From a virus, in the IMG/VR virus record IMGVR_UViG_3300023112_001138, positions 1 through 64,000 of that record: a stretch of 64,000 bases of DNA. The stretch is one strand, 5' to 3'. The stretch's first letter is position 1, and every line of letters begins with the position of its first letter. The notes under the pieces are model-generated. The model was not told the DNA's origin, did no database searches, and was given only the letters and a program-made list of their open reading frames with translations. Position numbers and translations under genes: made by a program. Of this stretch, positions 33,324 to 42,283 are shown piece after piece.

Positions 33324-33330
33324 TATTTAT
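33323..33330 (+). promoter_or_regulatory. ATATTTAT motif very close to a start codon
   Basis: The octamer overlaps the upstream stop and ends 4 nt before ATG at 33335. Confidence 0.35.
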
Positions 33331-33334
33331 TAAT

Positions 33335-34180
33335 ATGAAGATTATAATAACAGAGTCACAACATAGGAGAATAGTAAAGGAAGAAACCAAACAGATGGAA
33401 TTGGCCAATAAAGTAAAACAAGGGTTGTCAAGTGCAGACCTAAAAACAACTATGTATGAAATCACTACCTTATATTCATATAGTGAAGAAGAAATTATTA
33501 ATAATTCAGTGTTAATGGAGTTAGTTAAAGAGAAAATGTTAAAAGAAATAAAGGATAATTACTATATATCTAAAGATTTAAGAGATAAGTATGGAAACTA
33601 TTTTGGTTTGGTTGGGCAAAGCGCAGCTAAAGAAATCGTTCAAGGTGGGTCAAACCCTTATTCTAAGTTTTTGCAATTAGATGCGGTTTTAAAAACTATA
33701 CCCCGTGGTTATTCTATAACAGAATCAAGTATAGAGATAGTAAAAGAAATGAGAGATGGGTTAACTTATGATGCGATACAATATCTTTTTGATAACTTTG
33801 AAGTCGCTGGTGCAATTAAAAGGGCATCAATTATGAAAGATAGGTCGGGTAATTATGATGAAATATACCCCTACGTTAAAGAATGGGCGATTAAACATGG
33901 TATAACCTTATTTGAGAAACATAGGGGATTAACATTTATAAAGAAAGATGGTATGATGCAGTCTTTGGTTAACTACCTAAAGGATGTTAACCCCAAAACG
34001 AAGTCGGGATTTTTGGATTATATTAACTCCAGGGGGAGATCAACAGGTCAACATGCGTATTTTTGGAAAGCAGCCCAAGAATCTGGAATTATTACCCCTG
34101 TTAGAAATGGTAGACAGATTACCTATCAGTTAGGTCCCAATTATGAAGCTTGGAAAAACGATAATTTAGTTGCATTTTAA
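33335..34180 (+). CDS. Leader protein with winged-helix-like end, upstream of terminase
   Basis: This 281-residue protein starts MKIIITESQHRRIVKE|E, a class A leader. The rest is helical. Its C-terminus (RSTGQHAYFWKAAQESGIITPVRNGRQITYQLG) looks like a winged-helix DNA-binding end, and similar segments occur in other large-phage head-region proteins. It directly precedes the terminase large subunit, where a small terminase subunit might be expected, but the leader argues for an internal protein. No firm assignment. Confidence 0.65.
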   Translation: MKIIITESQHRRIVKEETKQMELANKVKQGLSSADLKTTMYEITTLYSYSEEEIINNSVLMELVKEKMLKEIKDNYYISKDLRDKYGNYFGLVGQSAAKEIVQGGSNPYSKFLQLDAVLKTIPRGYSITESSIEIVKEMRDGLTYDAIQYLFDNFEVAGAIKRASIMKDRSGNYDEIYPYVKEWAIKHGITLFEKHRGLTFIKKDGMMQSLVNYLKDVNPKTKSGFLDYINSRGRSTGQHAYFWKAAQESGIITPVRNGRQITYQLGPNYEAWKNDNLVAF

Positions 34181-34199
34181 TAGTTTTATTCACATTTTT

Positions 34200-34207
34200 A
34201 TATTTAT
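34200..34207 (+). promoter_or_regulatory. ATATTTAT motif, candidate phage promoter element
   Basis: The octamer lies 15 nt before the terminase start. Confidence 0.5.
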
Positions 34208-34222
34208 TAGTAAACTAACCTT

Positions 34223-36019
34223 ATGGATAGAGCAGAAAAATTAAAAATATACGCACGTTGTTTAGGTGACCCTACATATGCAATTGAAACGTTTTTGAAA
34301 ACATATGATTTAACACAAAAAGGATTTGTTCCCTTTAAGTTATATATTAAACAAAAAAAAATAATAGAATCATATGAAAACCACAATAGAAATATTGTTA
34401 CTAAACCTCGTCAGGCAGGTGTATCTACTACTACTGCTGCATATATCGCAGTAAAAATTGCTTTCGGTGACCCTAATAACCCTTGGAAAGTATTGGTATT
34501 AGCAAATAAACAAACTTTAGCCCAAGAATTTCTTAAAAAAATAAAAGATTTTTTAGATCAAATGCCTGCATGGGTATGGGGAGTAAAAGAAGGTGACTCA
34601 TATTTAGATATTGAAGCTAAGGGACATATAAAAACAAAGGGCACAAAATGTGAGGTTAAAGCTTTGGCAACATCTAAAGATGCTCTTAGGGGGTATACCC
34701 CTACATTCTTAATAATGGATGAAGCTGCGTTTATCGATAATGGTGCTGAGGTATTTGGTGCTGCATTAACCTCTTTGGGTACTGGTGGTAAGGTAACGTT
34801 AATATCAACACCTAATGGGCAAGATGCGTTATATTATAGAACGTATGACGGTGCAAAGAAAGGGGACAATAATTTTAAAATTATTGAAATGAGGTGGCAT
34901 GAAGATATAAGATATAATAGAAATTTAAGGTGGTTAAGGGGTGAGGAAGAAATAATTGTTTGTGAAAGTATCGGTAGAGAAAAATTAAGATGGGAATATA
35001 GTGGTAACACATATGAAACTGATAGTATCCACATAGATGATTACACTATAATGGTTAAAGATGGATGGAAAGCATCCTCCCCATGGTATGAAGAAATGTG
35101 TAGGGATATGAATGGGGATAAAAAACAAATAGCCCAAGAATTAGATGTGTCATTTGTTAGTTCTGGTGGTAACGTTATAGATGATGAATATATCGAATAC
35201 CAAAACGATAATTATGTTAAAGAACCAAAATATATGGCAGAAATGGAAAAATCTATGTGGATATGGAAAGAACCAGAAGAGGGTCATAAATATATTATGG
35301 GTGTGGATGTATCTAGAGGAGATGGAAAAGATAGTTCCACTATAGTAATATTAGATTTTGATGGTTTAGAACAGGTTGCAGAATTTCAATATAAACTACC
35401 ACCTGATTTATTAGCGGAAATAGTTTATAAGTATGGTAATCTTTATCAAGCATATACTGTTGTAGATATAACTGGTGGTATGGGGGTTTCTACAGTAATG
35501 AAACTTCTAGAAATGGGTTATAAATATCTTCATTATGATGACCCTAAAAGTAGAAGCTTAAGTGAAAAATACGCAAAAAGTGTATATAAACAAGGTGATA
35601 AGGTTCCAGGTTATAATGTAGGGAACACAAGGTTACAAATGGTTAGTGATTTAGAAGAGCATGTAAGAGAAAGTAAAACAATTATTAGATCAGTTAGATT
35701 GATTTCTGAATTAAAGACTTTTGTGTATAGAAATGGTAGGCCAGATCATATGGATGGGTATCATGATGATATAATTATGGCATTGGCAATGCCAATATTT
35801 ATTGTACAAACAACATTTAAAAAATTAAAAGCCATAGAAAAACAAACAAAAGCAATGTTAGATAGTTGGGTTACTGTGTCTAGTGGTAATGAAACAGATA
35901 AAATAGATAAACCCCACGTTAACCCTTTTTATACTAACACCCCAACGTATCACCCAAAAGAGGCATCTAACGGAAATAATGATAAAGGTGAATTTAATTG
36001 GTTATTTGGGATTAGATAA
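34223..36019 (+). CDS. Terminase large subunit, T4 gp17-like
   Basis: This 598-residue protein (T4 gp17 is 610) has an ATPase half with Walker A-like KPRQAGVSTT (about residues 62-71) and Walker B FLIMDEAA (about 169-176). A nuclease half carries IMGVDVSRGDGKDSS (about 356), VVDITGGMG and HDDIIMALAM (about 515). It cuts concatemeric DNA and drives it through the portal. It has its own upstream motif and directly precedes the portal gene, the T4 order. Confidence 0.95.
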   Translation: MDRAEKLKIYARCLGDPTYAIETFLKTYDLTQKGFVPFKLYIKQKKIIESYENHNRNIVTKPRQAGVSTTTAAYIAVKIAFGDPNNPWKVLVLANKQTLAQEFLKKIKDFLDQMPAWVWGVKEGDSYLDIEAKGHIKTKGTKCEVKALATSKDALRGYTPTFLIMDEAAFIDNGAEVFGAALTSLGTGGKVTLISTPNGQDALYYRTYDGAKKGDNNFKIIEMRWHEDIRYNRNLRWLRGEEEIIVCESIGREKLRWEYSGNTYETDSIHIDDYTIMVKDGWKASSPWYEEMCRDMNGDKKQIAQELDVSFVSSGGNVIDDEYIEYQNDNYVKEPKYMAEMEKSMWIWKEPEEGHKYIMGVDVSRGDGKDSSTIVILDFDGLEQVAEFQYKLPPDLLAEIVYKYGNLYQAYTVVDITGGMGVSTVMKLLEMGYKYLHYDDPKSRSLSEKYAKSVYKQGDKVPGYNVGNTRLQMVSDLEEHVRESKTIIRSVRLISELKTFVYRNGRPDHMDGYHDDIIMALAMPIFIVQTTFKKLKAIEKQTKAMLDSWVTVSSGNETDKIDKPHVNPFYTNTPTYHPKEASNGNNDKGEFNWLFGIR

Positions 36020-36035
36020 TATTTATTTTTAATAG

Positions 36036-36043
36036 ATATTTAT
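36036..36043 (+). promoter_or_regulatory. ATATTTAT motif, candidate phage promoter element
   Basis: One of two copies (the other at 36019-36026) between terminase and portal; 29 nt before ATG at 36073. Confidence 0.4.
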
Positions 36044-36072
36044 TATAATGGTAAAACAATATATAAGATAAG

Positions 36073-38010
36073 ATGGCAAAAAAAACAATATTTCAACAGT
36101 TAGGAGACTTATTTGGTCCTGAGATAAGTCAGAAACAAAGTAAATCCAGATATTCATTAGGTAATGAAGAATTACTTAAAACACAATCTAAAGAAGAATA
36201 CGATCATAAAAAGTTGCAAATGCAACAAAATAAATATCTTTCTGATATGTGGTCTAAGGTTGATAATGAGATATATCAGCACTCGATATATTATGAAACT
36301 ACACGATTAGCTTCATATGCAGATTTTGAAGGGATGGAATTTTTCCCAGAGATAGCAGCGGCATTAGACATTTTTATGGAAGAATCTACAACTCAAAACG
36401 GGGAAGGTAGAATTTTAAACATATTTTCAGAAAGTAAAAGAGTTAAAAGAATATTACAAGACCTATTTTTTAATAGGTTAGATATACACACAAATTTACC
36501 TATGTGGGTAAGAAACACATGTAAATACGGTGACAATTTTTTATTTTTAAATATAGATGGTGAAGAAGGTATAACCAACGTAAAACAATTACCCAATATA
36601 GAAGTAAGTAGAAAAGAGAATGATGGGTTCGGTGAAAATTCTAGTCTTGAAACTGAGGATAAATTTAACCCAGTTAAATTTGTATGGAGTAATAAGGATA
36701 TAGAATTTAATGCTTGGCAAATAGCACATTTTAGATTATTGGGTGATGATAGGAGATTACCTTATGGTACGTCAGTATTAGAAAAAGCGAGAAGAATTTG
36801 GAAACAATTACTTCTATCTGAAGATGCAATGTTAATATATAGAGTAACTAGGGCACCAGAAAGAAGGATATTTAAAATATTTGTTGGTAATATCGATGAG
36901 GCAGATGTTCCAGCATATATTAATAAAATTGCAGATAACTTTAAAAGAAGTCCAGTTATAGATCAAAAAACAGGTCAAATAGATACTAGATATAATCAAA
37001 TGGCTCAAGATCAGGATTATTTTATACCTGTTAGAGACCCTAACGCCCCTAGCCCCATAGATACTCTTCCTGGTGCAACTAACTTATCAGAAATTGCAGA
37101 TATACAATACCTACAGAAAAAATTGTTTACAGCTCTTAGAGTACCTAAACCATTTTTGGGTTTCGAGGAGGTGACTGGTGAAGGTAAAAATTTAGCACTA
37201 CAAGATATTAGATTTTCAAGGACAATAAATAGAGTACAACAATCGATAATACAAGAATTAAATAAAATCGCAATTATTCATTTATATGTTTTAGGATTAG
37301 AAGATGAATTAGAAAACTTTACGTTGTCACTTAACAACCCTTCTACTCAAGCGGATATGTTAAAAACTGAACAAACTCAATTGAAGGTAACTCTTTATAA
37401 GGATGCAGTATCAGATGCAGGTAACGGTTTTGGTGCGTATTCTATGACTAGAGCTAAAAGAGATATTTTAGGGATGAGTGAAGAAGAAATAAGAAATGAT
37501 TTAGAACAACAAAGAATGGAAAAAGCTGCATCTGCAGAAATGGAACAAACTTCTACTATAATTAAGAAGACTGGTATATTTGATAGGGTAGATACTTTAT
37601 ATGGTGAATTCGGTACAACACCAACTAACGCAGCTGGTGAAGAAGGTGGTGATGACATGTCCGGTGGAGATGAATCATTCGGTGGTGGGTCAGACTTTGG
37701 TGGTGGCGGGTCAGACTTTGGTGCTGAAATGGAAGGTGGTGCAACCGCAGAAGCGGGAGCTGAAGCTGGTGCAGCAGAAGCACCGGTAGAATCTACAAAT
37801 AAGAAAGGTGATTTAATAGTAGAGGAAAATAAATCCAAACTAACTAATAAAACCAAAAAATATCAAAACATTTATTTAAAAAGATTAATTGAGAGTATAG
37901 ATAACGATCAAAACATAATTAATGTGGATAATGGTGTAGAAAGCATAAATTCTAAGATCGAACAAATGTCAAAAGAGATAGATGGTTTAATACGAGACGA
38001 AGAAAAATAG
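36073..38010 (+). CDS. Portal protein, T4 gp20-like, with Gly-rich C-terminal extension
   Basis: This 645-residue protein (T4 gp20 is 524) forms the vertex channel for DNA. Visible family features: FFPEIAAALDIFMEEST, LRVPKPFLGFEE, and AIIHLYVLG after a helical stretch. After the conserved portion is a Gly/Ser/Glu-rich segment (about 525-575) with VE|S, then a charged helical tail of about 60 residues. The extension is atypical. It could be a flexible arm in the head interior or a site for protease trimming. Confidence 0.92.
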   Translation: MAKKTIFQQLGDLFGPEISQKQSKSRYSLGNEELLKTQSKEEYDHKKLQMQQNKYLSDMWSKVDNEIYQHSIYYETTRLASYADFEGMEFFPEIAAALDIFMEESTTQNGEGRILNIFSESKRVKRILQDLFFNRLDIHTNLPMWVRNTCKYGDNFLFLNIDGEEGITNVKQLPNIEVSRKENDGFGENSSLETEDKFNPVKFVWSNKDIEFNAWQIAHFRLLGDDRRLPYGTSVLEKARRIWKQLLLSEDAMLIYRVTRAPERRIFKIFVGNIDEADVPAYINKIADNFKRSPVIDQKTGQIDTRYNQMAQDQDYFIPVRDPNAPSPIDTLPGATNLSEIADIQYLQKKLFTALRVPKPFLGFEEVTGEGKNLALQDIRFSRTINRVQQSIIQELNKIAIIHLYVLGLEDELENFTLSLNNPSTQADMLKTEQTQLKVTLYKDAVSDAGNGFGAYSMTRAKRDILGMSEEEIRNDLEQQRMEKAASAEMEQTSTIIKKTGIFDRVDTLYGEFGTTPTNAAGEEGGDDMSGGDESFGGGSDFGGGGSDFGAEMEGGATAEAGAEAGAAEAPVESTNKKGDLIVEENKSKLTNKTKKYQNIYLKRLIESIDNDQNIINVDNGVESINSKIEQMSKEIDGLIRDEEK

Positions 38011-38029
38011 ACCTTTTTATAAAATCTTA

Positions 38030-38037
38030 ATATTTAT
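38030..38037 (+). promoter_or_regulatory. ATATTTAT motif, candidate phage promoter element
   Basis: The octamer lies 13 nt before ATG at 38051. Confidence 0.45.
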
Positions 38038-38050
38038 TAATAAAAAAAGT

Positions 38051-38824
38051 ATGAATAACTTTGGAAAAATAAAAGATACCTTTAACTTAATTCTAACAGA
38101 ATCTATCATTAAAAAAGATAGTGAAGGTAAAAAATTATTTATTAGTTACTTGAAAGAACTAAAAGAAAACAAATCATTAAAATCACAATTTTTACTATAT
38201 AAGAATTTAAGTGATAAAAAATTTATTAATGAGTCTGATGCCAAATACTATATTAAAGAAAATATCGAACTATTAAAAAAATTAGATAAAAAAGAAATTA
38301 ATAGTGGGTCAAAAAAATTAGTATCTTTATTAGAGGGTAAAGAATTAGTTAAAGAAAATATAGAATTATATAACCATATTAATGTATTAGTAGAAACTAA
38401 AAAAACAGCTTCCTCTATAGATAAAATTCAAGAGTCAATTAATTTCATCACAAGAAAGATGATGGAAGTAGATGAAGAAGAAGTTGAACAATATGAATCT
38501 CTAAATTTACCACCTAGTGTATTAACTAAATTGGCAATTAATAGATTTAATTTAAAATATTCAGATATTACAGAAAGTGAAAAAAAAATAATCAAATCAG
38601 TTTTAAACGGCACAGATGAAAACAAAGAAGATGTGTACGTAAACCTTAAAAAAGAATGTATTGATTTAATCGATAGTAAATTAAATGAAAATACTGATTT
38701 GGATATGAAAGATAAGTTACTCAGAGTAAAAGACAAACTATTGAGTATGGCTTATAATCCAGATGAATATGTTGGTGACATCGATAAGGTTTACCAACTT
38801 AAACAATCAGTGGCCACTGATTAG
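38051..38824 (+). CDS. Prohead core-like helical protein with LTE|S site
   Basis: This 257-residue protein is almost wholly helical and charged. It has ILTE|S at residues 14-18, an exact gp21-type site. It lies between portal and protease, where T4 has the core proteins gp67 and gp68, and is probably their functional equivalent in the prohead core. Sequence homology to gp67/68 is not visible to me. Confidence 0.7.
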   Translation: MNNFGKIKDTFNLILTESIIKKDSEGKKLFISYLKELKENKSLKSQFLLYKNLSDKKFINESDAKYYIKENIELLKKLDKKEINSGSKKLVSLLEGKELVKENIELYNHINVLVETKKTASSIDKIQESINFITRKMMEVDEEEVEQYESLNLPPSVLTKLAINRFNLKYSDITESEKKIIKSVLNGTDENKEDVYVNLKKECIDLIDSKLNENTDLDMKDKLLRVKDKLLSMAYNPDEYVGDIDKVYQLKQSVATD

Positions 38825-38854
38825 AACCAATAACAATTATATAAAAACGTGATT

Positions 38855-39256
38855 ATGAAACAATTAATTTTAATGTTTGCGCTATTTGTTTGTTCTTTTG
38901 CAGGTTTTTCTCAAGAAAAGGGATCAACTCAATTAAGTACTTTATCAATATCTTCAACAGAAAATGTTATTAATGTTTCCTCTCCTAGTATTACTCATTT
39001 TTTCTTTGAAAATGTGGGAATTACTTTAGGTATGGCAAACTTTGATGATATCAATGTTGGTGCGAGGTATTATGTTAAAGATAACAATTTTGCATTCGCT
39101 GGTTATGGTACCAGTTCAGAATCTTTTGATTTAGGTCTAGGTAAGACCTATAAATGGAAAGATCATGTAAACATAGAACCAAGATTAACCCTTTCGGATG
39201 TTTTAAACGATGAAAGAAATCTAGGTCTAAGTATACATTTAAACTTAGTATTTTAA
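38855..39256 (+). CDS. Small secreted beta-barrel-like outer-membrane protein
   Basis: This 133-residue protein has a signal peptide MKQLILMFALFVCSFAGFSQ and then alternating hydrophobic strands (YYVKDNNFAFAGYGTSS, HVNIEPRLTLSDVL, LGLSIHLNLVF) ending in an aromatic, typical of outer-membrane barrels or porin-like proteins. A Bacteroidota type signal peptide end (SQ|E) supports the host. Its presence inside the head cassette is odd. It may alter the host surface (superinfection exclusion) and share late expression. ATG at 38855 is preferred to GTG at 38849. Confidence 0.68.
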   Translation: MKQLILMFALFVCSFAGFSQEKGSTQLSTLSISSTENVINVSSPSITHFFFENVGITLGMANFDDINVGARYYVKDNNFAFAGYGTSSESFDLGLGKTYKWKDHVNIEPRLTLSDVLNDERNLGLSIHLNLVF

Positions 39257-39284
39257 CCAATAACAAAAATTAAAAAACAAAATT

Positions 39285-39509
39285 ATGGAAAAGATATTTG
39301 GAAGTATCAAAACATTTTTCTCTGGAGTTACGGATCTCTTAATGACATTCTTAACTGTAGGTATCTTAGTACAAGTACTCTTCGGTGAAGCAGTATTTGG
39401 AATGGATGTAGTAGGTAATGTTACCGCTCTAATTGAATCTTTAGGAAACTCAGGATTCGTTGGACTGTTAGCAGTTGTCTTACTAGTGAAATTGTTAGAT
39501 AAAAAATAG
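39285..39509 (+). CDS. Small membrane protein in the head cassette
   Basis: This 74-residue protein has two hydrophobic segments (LLMTFLTVGILVQVLFGEAVF and FVGLLAVVLLVKLL) separated by GMDVVGNVTALIESLG. Similar small membrane proteins occur in marine T4-like phages between portal and protease genes, as far as I recall. Possible roles are a holin-like protein or prohead assembly on the membrane. A terminator follows. Confidence 0.6.
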   Translation: MEKIFGSIKTFFSGVTDLLMTFLTVGILVQVLFGEAVFGMDVVGNVTALIESLGNSGFVGLLAVVLLVKLLDKK

Positions 39510-39537
39510 GTATATTTCAAAATAAACCAATGAGATT

Positions 39538-39564
39538 AAACCCACCCAATAAGGTGGGTTTTTT
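39538..39564 (+). terminator. Intrinsic terminator
   Basis: AAACCCACC and GGTGGGTTT form a strong stem with a T run. It splits the head cassette into two transcripts, before a new promoter-like sequence. Confidence 0.8.
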
Positions 39565-39569
39565 CGTGG

Positions 39570-39598
39570 TTGACAAACCTATATATATTTAGTATATT
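39570..39598 (+). promoter_or_regulatory. Sigma70-like promoter candidate
   Basis: TTGACA (39570-39575) is 17 nt upstream of TATATT (39593-39598), a near-perfect textbook layout directly after a terminator and 35 nt before a gene. Bacteroidota housekeeping promoters differ (TTTG / TAnnTTTG), so use by the host is uncertain. Confidence 0.4.
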
Positions 39599-39633
39599 TT
39601 AATCATAAATAACATAAAAATAAAATATTATGA

Positions 39634-40074
39634 ATGAAAAAAAGAGGAAAAGAAATAACTTTAGATGTAGATTCAAGTTATAAAGTAAGATTAGGTACGG
39701 TTGACAATAAAAACCCAAAGAGTATATACATTAGTTTATGTGCTTGGGGTGAGCCAATGAAAGAAACAGAAAATATAAATTATAATAGCGTAATAAGTAA
39801 TTTAAGAAAACAAATAAAACATAATATAAATTCTACTATAGATGTAAATGACTTTCACACCGATAAATATATTGTAGATTTAGATATGAGATCTTCAGGT
39901 ATAAGTGATGGTAAAAGAAGTTTTATGTCATGTGAAATAACACTATTTCAAAAAAACAATATATCAGTTACTAAACCAAAGATGATAAACACCGCAACTG
40001 ACATCGTAAAAAATGTGATAGGTAGTTGTTTAGAAAAGCAAGAACATTTTACTTTTTATAAAACTAAAAAATAA
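39634..40074 (+). CDS. Hypothetical protein in head cassette
   Basis: This 146-residue protein is alpha/beta with basic ends (KEITLDVDSSYKVRLGTVDNK, KSIYISLCAWGEPM, YIVDLDMRSSGISDGK). It lies between portal and protease genes. I have no firm family. It may be conserved in marine T4-like phages. ATG at 39634 is the only start in this frame. Confidence 0.62.
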   Translation: MKKRGKEITLDVDSSYKVRLGTVDNKNPKSIYISLCAWGEPMKETENINYNSVISNLRKQIKHNINSTIDVNDFHTDKYIVDLDMRSSGISDGKRSFMSCEITLFQKNNISVTKPKMINTATDIVKNVIGSCLEKQEHFTFYKTKK

Positions 40075-40093
40075 AGTTTTTCTTAACATAGAT

Positions 40094-40101
40094 ATATTTA
40101 T
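40094..40101 (+). promoter_or_regulatory. ATATTTAT motif, candidate phage promoter element
   Basis: The octamer lies 17 nt before the prohead protease start. Confidence 0.5.
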
Positions 40102-40118
40102 TAGTAAAGTATGTCACT

Positions 40119-40811
40119 ATGTTAGAAATATTAAAGAGTAATGAAGTAAATAAAAAAGGTATTCTTGTAGAATACGATTCAGGATACATCTCTCCAAAAG
40201 ATAATAAACATTTTATTAATGAGGTAAATAAATTAACCAAGGGTGGAACAATAGTTGAAACTCCTTTGGTTGTTTATGCTGTAATGCAGAAATATGGTGT
40301 TGAGAATAAGAACGAAAGGATATACCCTGAAAATATTTTAAGAAGAGAAGCAGAAAACTACCTTAAACTAATTAACGAAAGAAGAGCAATGGGTGAGGCA
40401 GATCACCCGGAGAGTTCAATAGTATCGATAAGTAGGATTTCACATAATGTCACAGAATTATGGTGGGAGGGAAATGTCCTAATGGGGAAATTAGAAATTA
40501 TAATGTCACCAGGATTTGTCAACCAAGGGATTATTTCTTGTGAAGGAGATTTAGTTGCTAATTTACTACGTAATAATTTAAAGATGGGTGTATCTTCTAG
40601 AGGTGTAGGTTCCCTGGAGAAGGAGCATGGTAAAAATATAGTTCAAGATGACTTTGAATTAATATGTTGGGATGTGGTAACATCACCGTCAACTCCCGGT
40701 TCTTGGATATATAATAGAGAACCAAGTAAGGAAGAACAAATGGCAGAATCTAAAGATAATTCTGATAAGAATTTACTTATTGGTTCTTTAGATGATTTTT
40801 TATGTGACTAA
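40119..40811 (+). CDS. Prohead maturation protease, T4 gp21-like (peptidase S77)
   Basis: This 230-residue protein (T4 gp21 is 212) shows the family core: RIYPENILRREAENYL, EADHPE with catalytic His at 96, HNVTELWWEGN, and GVSSRGVGS with the catalytic Ser at 159 or 160. In T4 the enzyme cuts core and shell proteins after (L/I)-x-E. The N- and C-terminal tails here may be self-cleaved. It should recognise the LNE|S, LTE|S and related sites found through the window. That specificity is extrapolated from T4. Confidence 0.9.
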   Translation: MLEILKSNEVNKKGILVEYDSGYISPKDNKHFINEVNKLTKGGTIVETPLVVYAVMQKYGVENKNERIYPENILRREAENYLKLINERRAMGEADHPESSIVSISRISHNVTELWWEGNVLMGKLEIIMSPGFVNQGIISCEGDLVANLLRNNLKMGVSSRGVGSLEKEHGKNIVQDDFELICWDVVTSPSTPGSWIYNREPSKEEQMAESKDNSDKNLLIGSLDDFLCD

Positions 40812-40846
40812 AATACCACAAAAATCATACTTTTCTAATTTTCTAT

Positions 40847-40854
40847 ATATTTAT
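40847..40854 (+). promoter_or_regulatory. ATATTTAT motif, candidate phage promoter element
   Basis: The octamer lies 68 nt before the scaffold start, giving a longer untranslated leader for the scaffold-capsid transcript. Confidence 0.4.
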
Positions 40855-40922
40855 TAAAAAACATGGTACATTAGTGCCAAAATAAAATATTCTAATAATA
40901 TAAAATAAACAAAAAGAATTAA

Positions 40923-42251
40923 ATGGCTACAAAAAGAAAATCAATCATCGAAGAGGCTTTGCTAGAAGCTAAGTCTTTAGAGGATGCCTTAAAAGCCAAT
41001 ACGAAAGAAATACTTGCCACTCATATGAAGCAAGAAATTGAGAGTATCGTAGAGTCGTCTCTGAAAGAAGAAGACGAAGAATTTGAAATCGATATAGAAG
41101 GGTCCGATGAAAATGAGGATGGAATGTCAGTTGACGATGTTGTAACTGGAGATGATTCTGAAGAACTAATTAATTTAGATGCATTTACTGCAGATGAAGA
41201 AGGTGACGCAGAATTGGAATTAGATCTTGATCTTGATTTACCTGATGACGGTGAAGAGTCAGATATTGATGTTTTGGAATTACCTATGGATTTATTAGGT
41301 GGTGATGAAATAGATTTAACTGGTGCACCCGATGATGAAGTACTTAAAGTTTTCAAAGCAATGAGCGATGATGACGAAGTAGAAGTAATCAAAGATGAAT
41401 GTGGAATTCACTTAACAGATAACGAAACAGGTGCTGAGTATTACATTAAGGAAAGTATGGAAGAACTGGATGGAATGGCAGAAGGTTGTGATGACTCTTT
41501 GGAAGAAGGTTGTGAAGAATTGGAAGAAGAAACCATTTATGAAATAGAAATGGATGATCAAGGATACGATGATAAAGAAGATGAATCTTTAGGTATGAGG
41601 ACCGGTAAGGAACTTGAAGAAGAAGAATCATATTCAGATCGTAGAGAAGATTCTTACGGAAAATGGGGGGATCGTGACGATGAATCTTTGGAAGAAGATC
41701 ATACACTTGCTAGGACTAAAGGATACCAAAGAAAAGGTGGACATAGAAATAGGCAAGAAGAATCTCGTAAACCACGTAAACCAATCTCTGAAAGGAGAAA
41801 TTCACGTAAACCAATCTCTGAAAGGAGAAAAACACCTAAGAATGTAAGCAAAGTAGCTGACTCTAAAATAATGAAAGAATACAAAGAACTTAAGAGTAAA
41901 AATGAAGAATACAAAGGAGCTCTTAACGTATTCAAAGATAAACTTAATGAAGTTGCTTTATTCAATACAAATTTAGCATACGTAAATAGATTGTTTACTG
42001 AACACTCTACCACTAAAAAAGAAAAAATGAGCATCTTAAAGAGGTTCGATGAAGCTGATAGTGTTAAAGGTTCTAAATCTATTTATAAAACTATTAAATC
42101 AGAATTGGATCGTAAATCACCAATTACTGAATCAGTAGAGAAGAAAGTAAACAGAACTGTTAAGTCATCGGCTTCAGATTTAAACGAATCTACAGCATAT
42201 GTAGATCCACAAATCGTAGCGATTAAAGATTTAATGAAAAGGATATCATAA
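40923..42251 (+). CDS. Prohead scaffold, T4 gp22-like by position and composition
   Basis: This 442-residue protein (T4 gp22 is 269) lies between protease and capsid, the gp22 position. It starts with a helix (SIIEEALLEAKSLEDALKAN), has a long acidic region (about 45-230), a basic region with a duplicated RKPISERR (about 283-303), then a helical C-terminus. LNE|S occurs at 420-423, close to the end. T4 scaffold is degraded at such sites. The length and very acidic domain exceed T4. The gene leads into the capsid gene after 32 nt. Confidence 0.82.
   Translation: MATKRKSIIEEALLEAKSLEDALKANTKEILATHMKQEIESIVESSLKEEDEEFEIDIEGSDENEDGMSVDDVVTGDDSEELINLDAFTADEEGDAELELDLDLDLPDDGEESDIDVLELPMDLLGGDEIDLTGAPDDEVLKVFKAMSDDDEVEVIKDECGIHLTDNETGAEYYIKESMEELDGMAEGCDDSLEEGCEELEEETIYEIEMDDQGYDDKEDESLGMRTGKELEEEESYSDRREDSYGKWGDRDDESLEEDHTLARTKGYQRKGGHRNRQEESRKPRKPISERRNSRKPISERRKTPKNVSKVADSKIMKEYKELKSKNEEYKGALNVFKDKLNEVALFNTNLAYVNRLFTEHSTTKKEKMSILKRFDEADSVKGSKSIYKTIKSELDRKSPITESVEKKVNRTVKSSASDLNESTAYVDPQIVAIKDLMKRIS
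41777..41830 (+). repeat. 27-bp direct repeat in scaffold gene
   Basis: Two near-identical copies encode RKPISERRNS and RKPISERRKT within the basic region. Confidence 0.75.
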
Positions 42252-42283
42252 TAATAATAATATAAATTAAAACTCAAAAAAAA

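Noticed and set aside
33335-34180. Small terminase subunit
   Set aside because: Position fits, but a capsid-type leader and the length do not; no sequence support.
39570-39598. Strong sigma70 promoter as a firm call
   Set aside because: The consensus match is good, but Bacteroidota RNA polymerase prefers different boxes, so it is kept only as a candidate.
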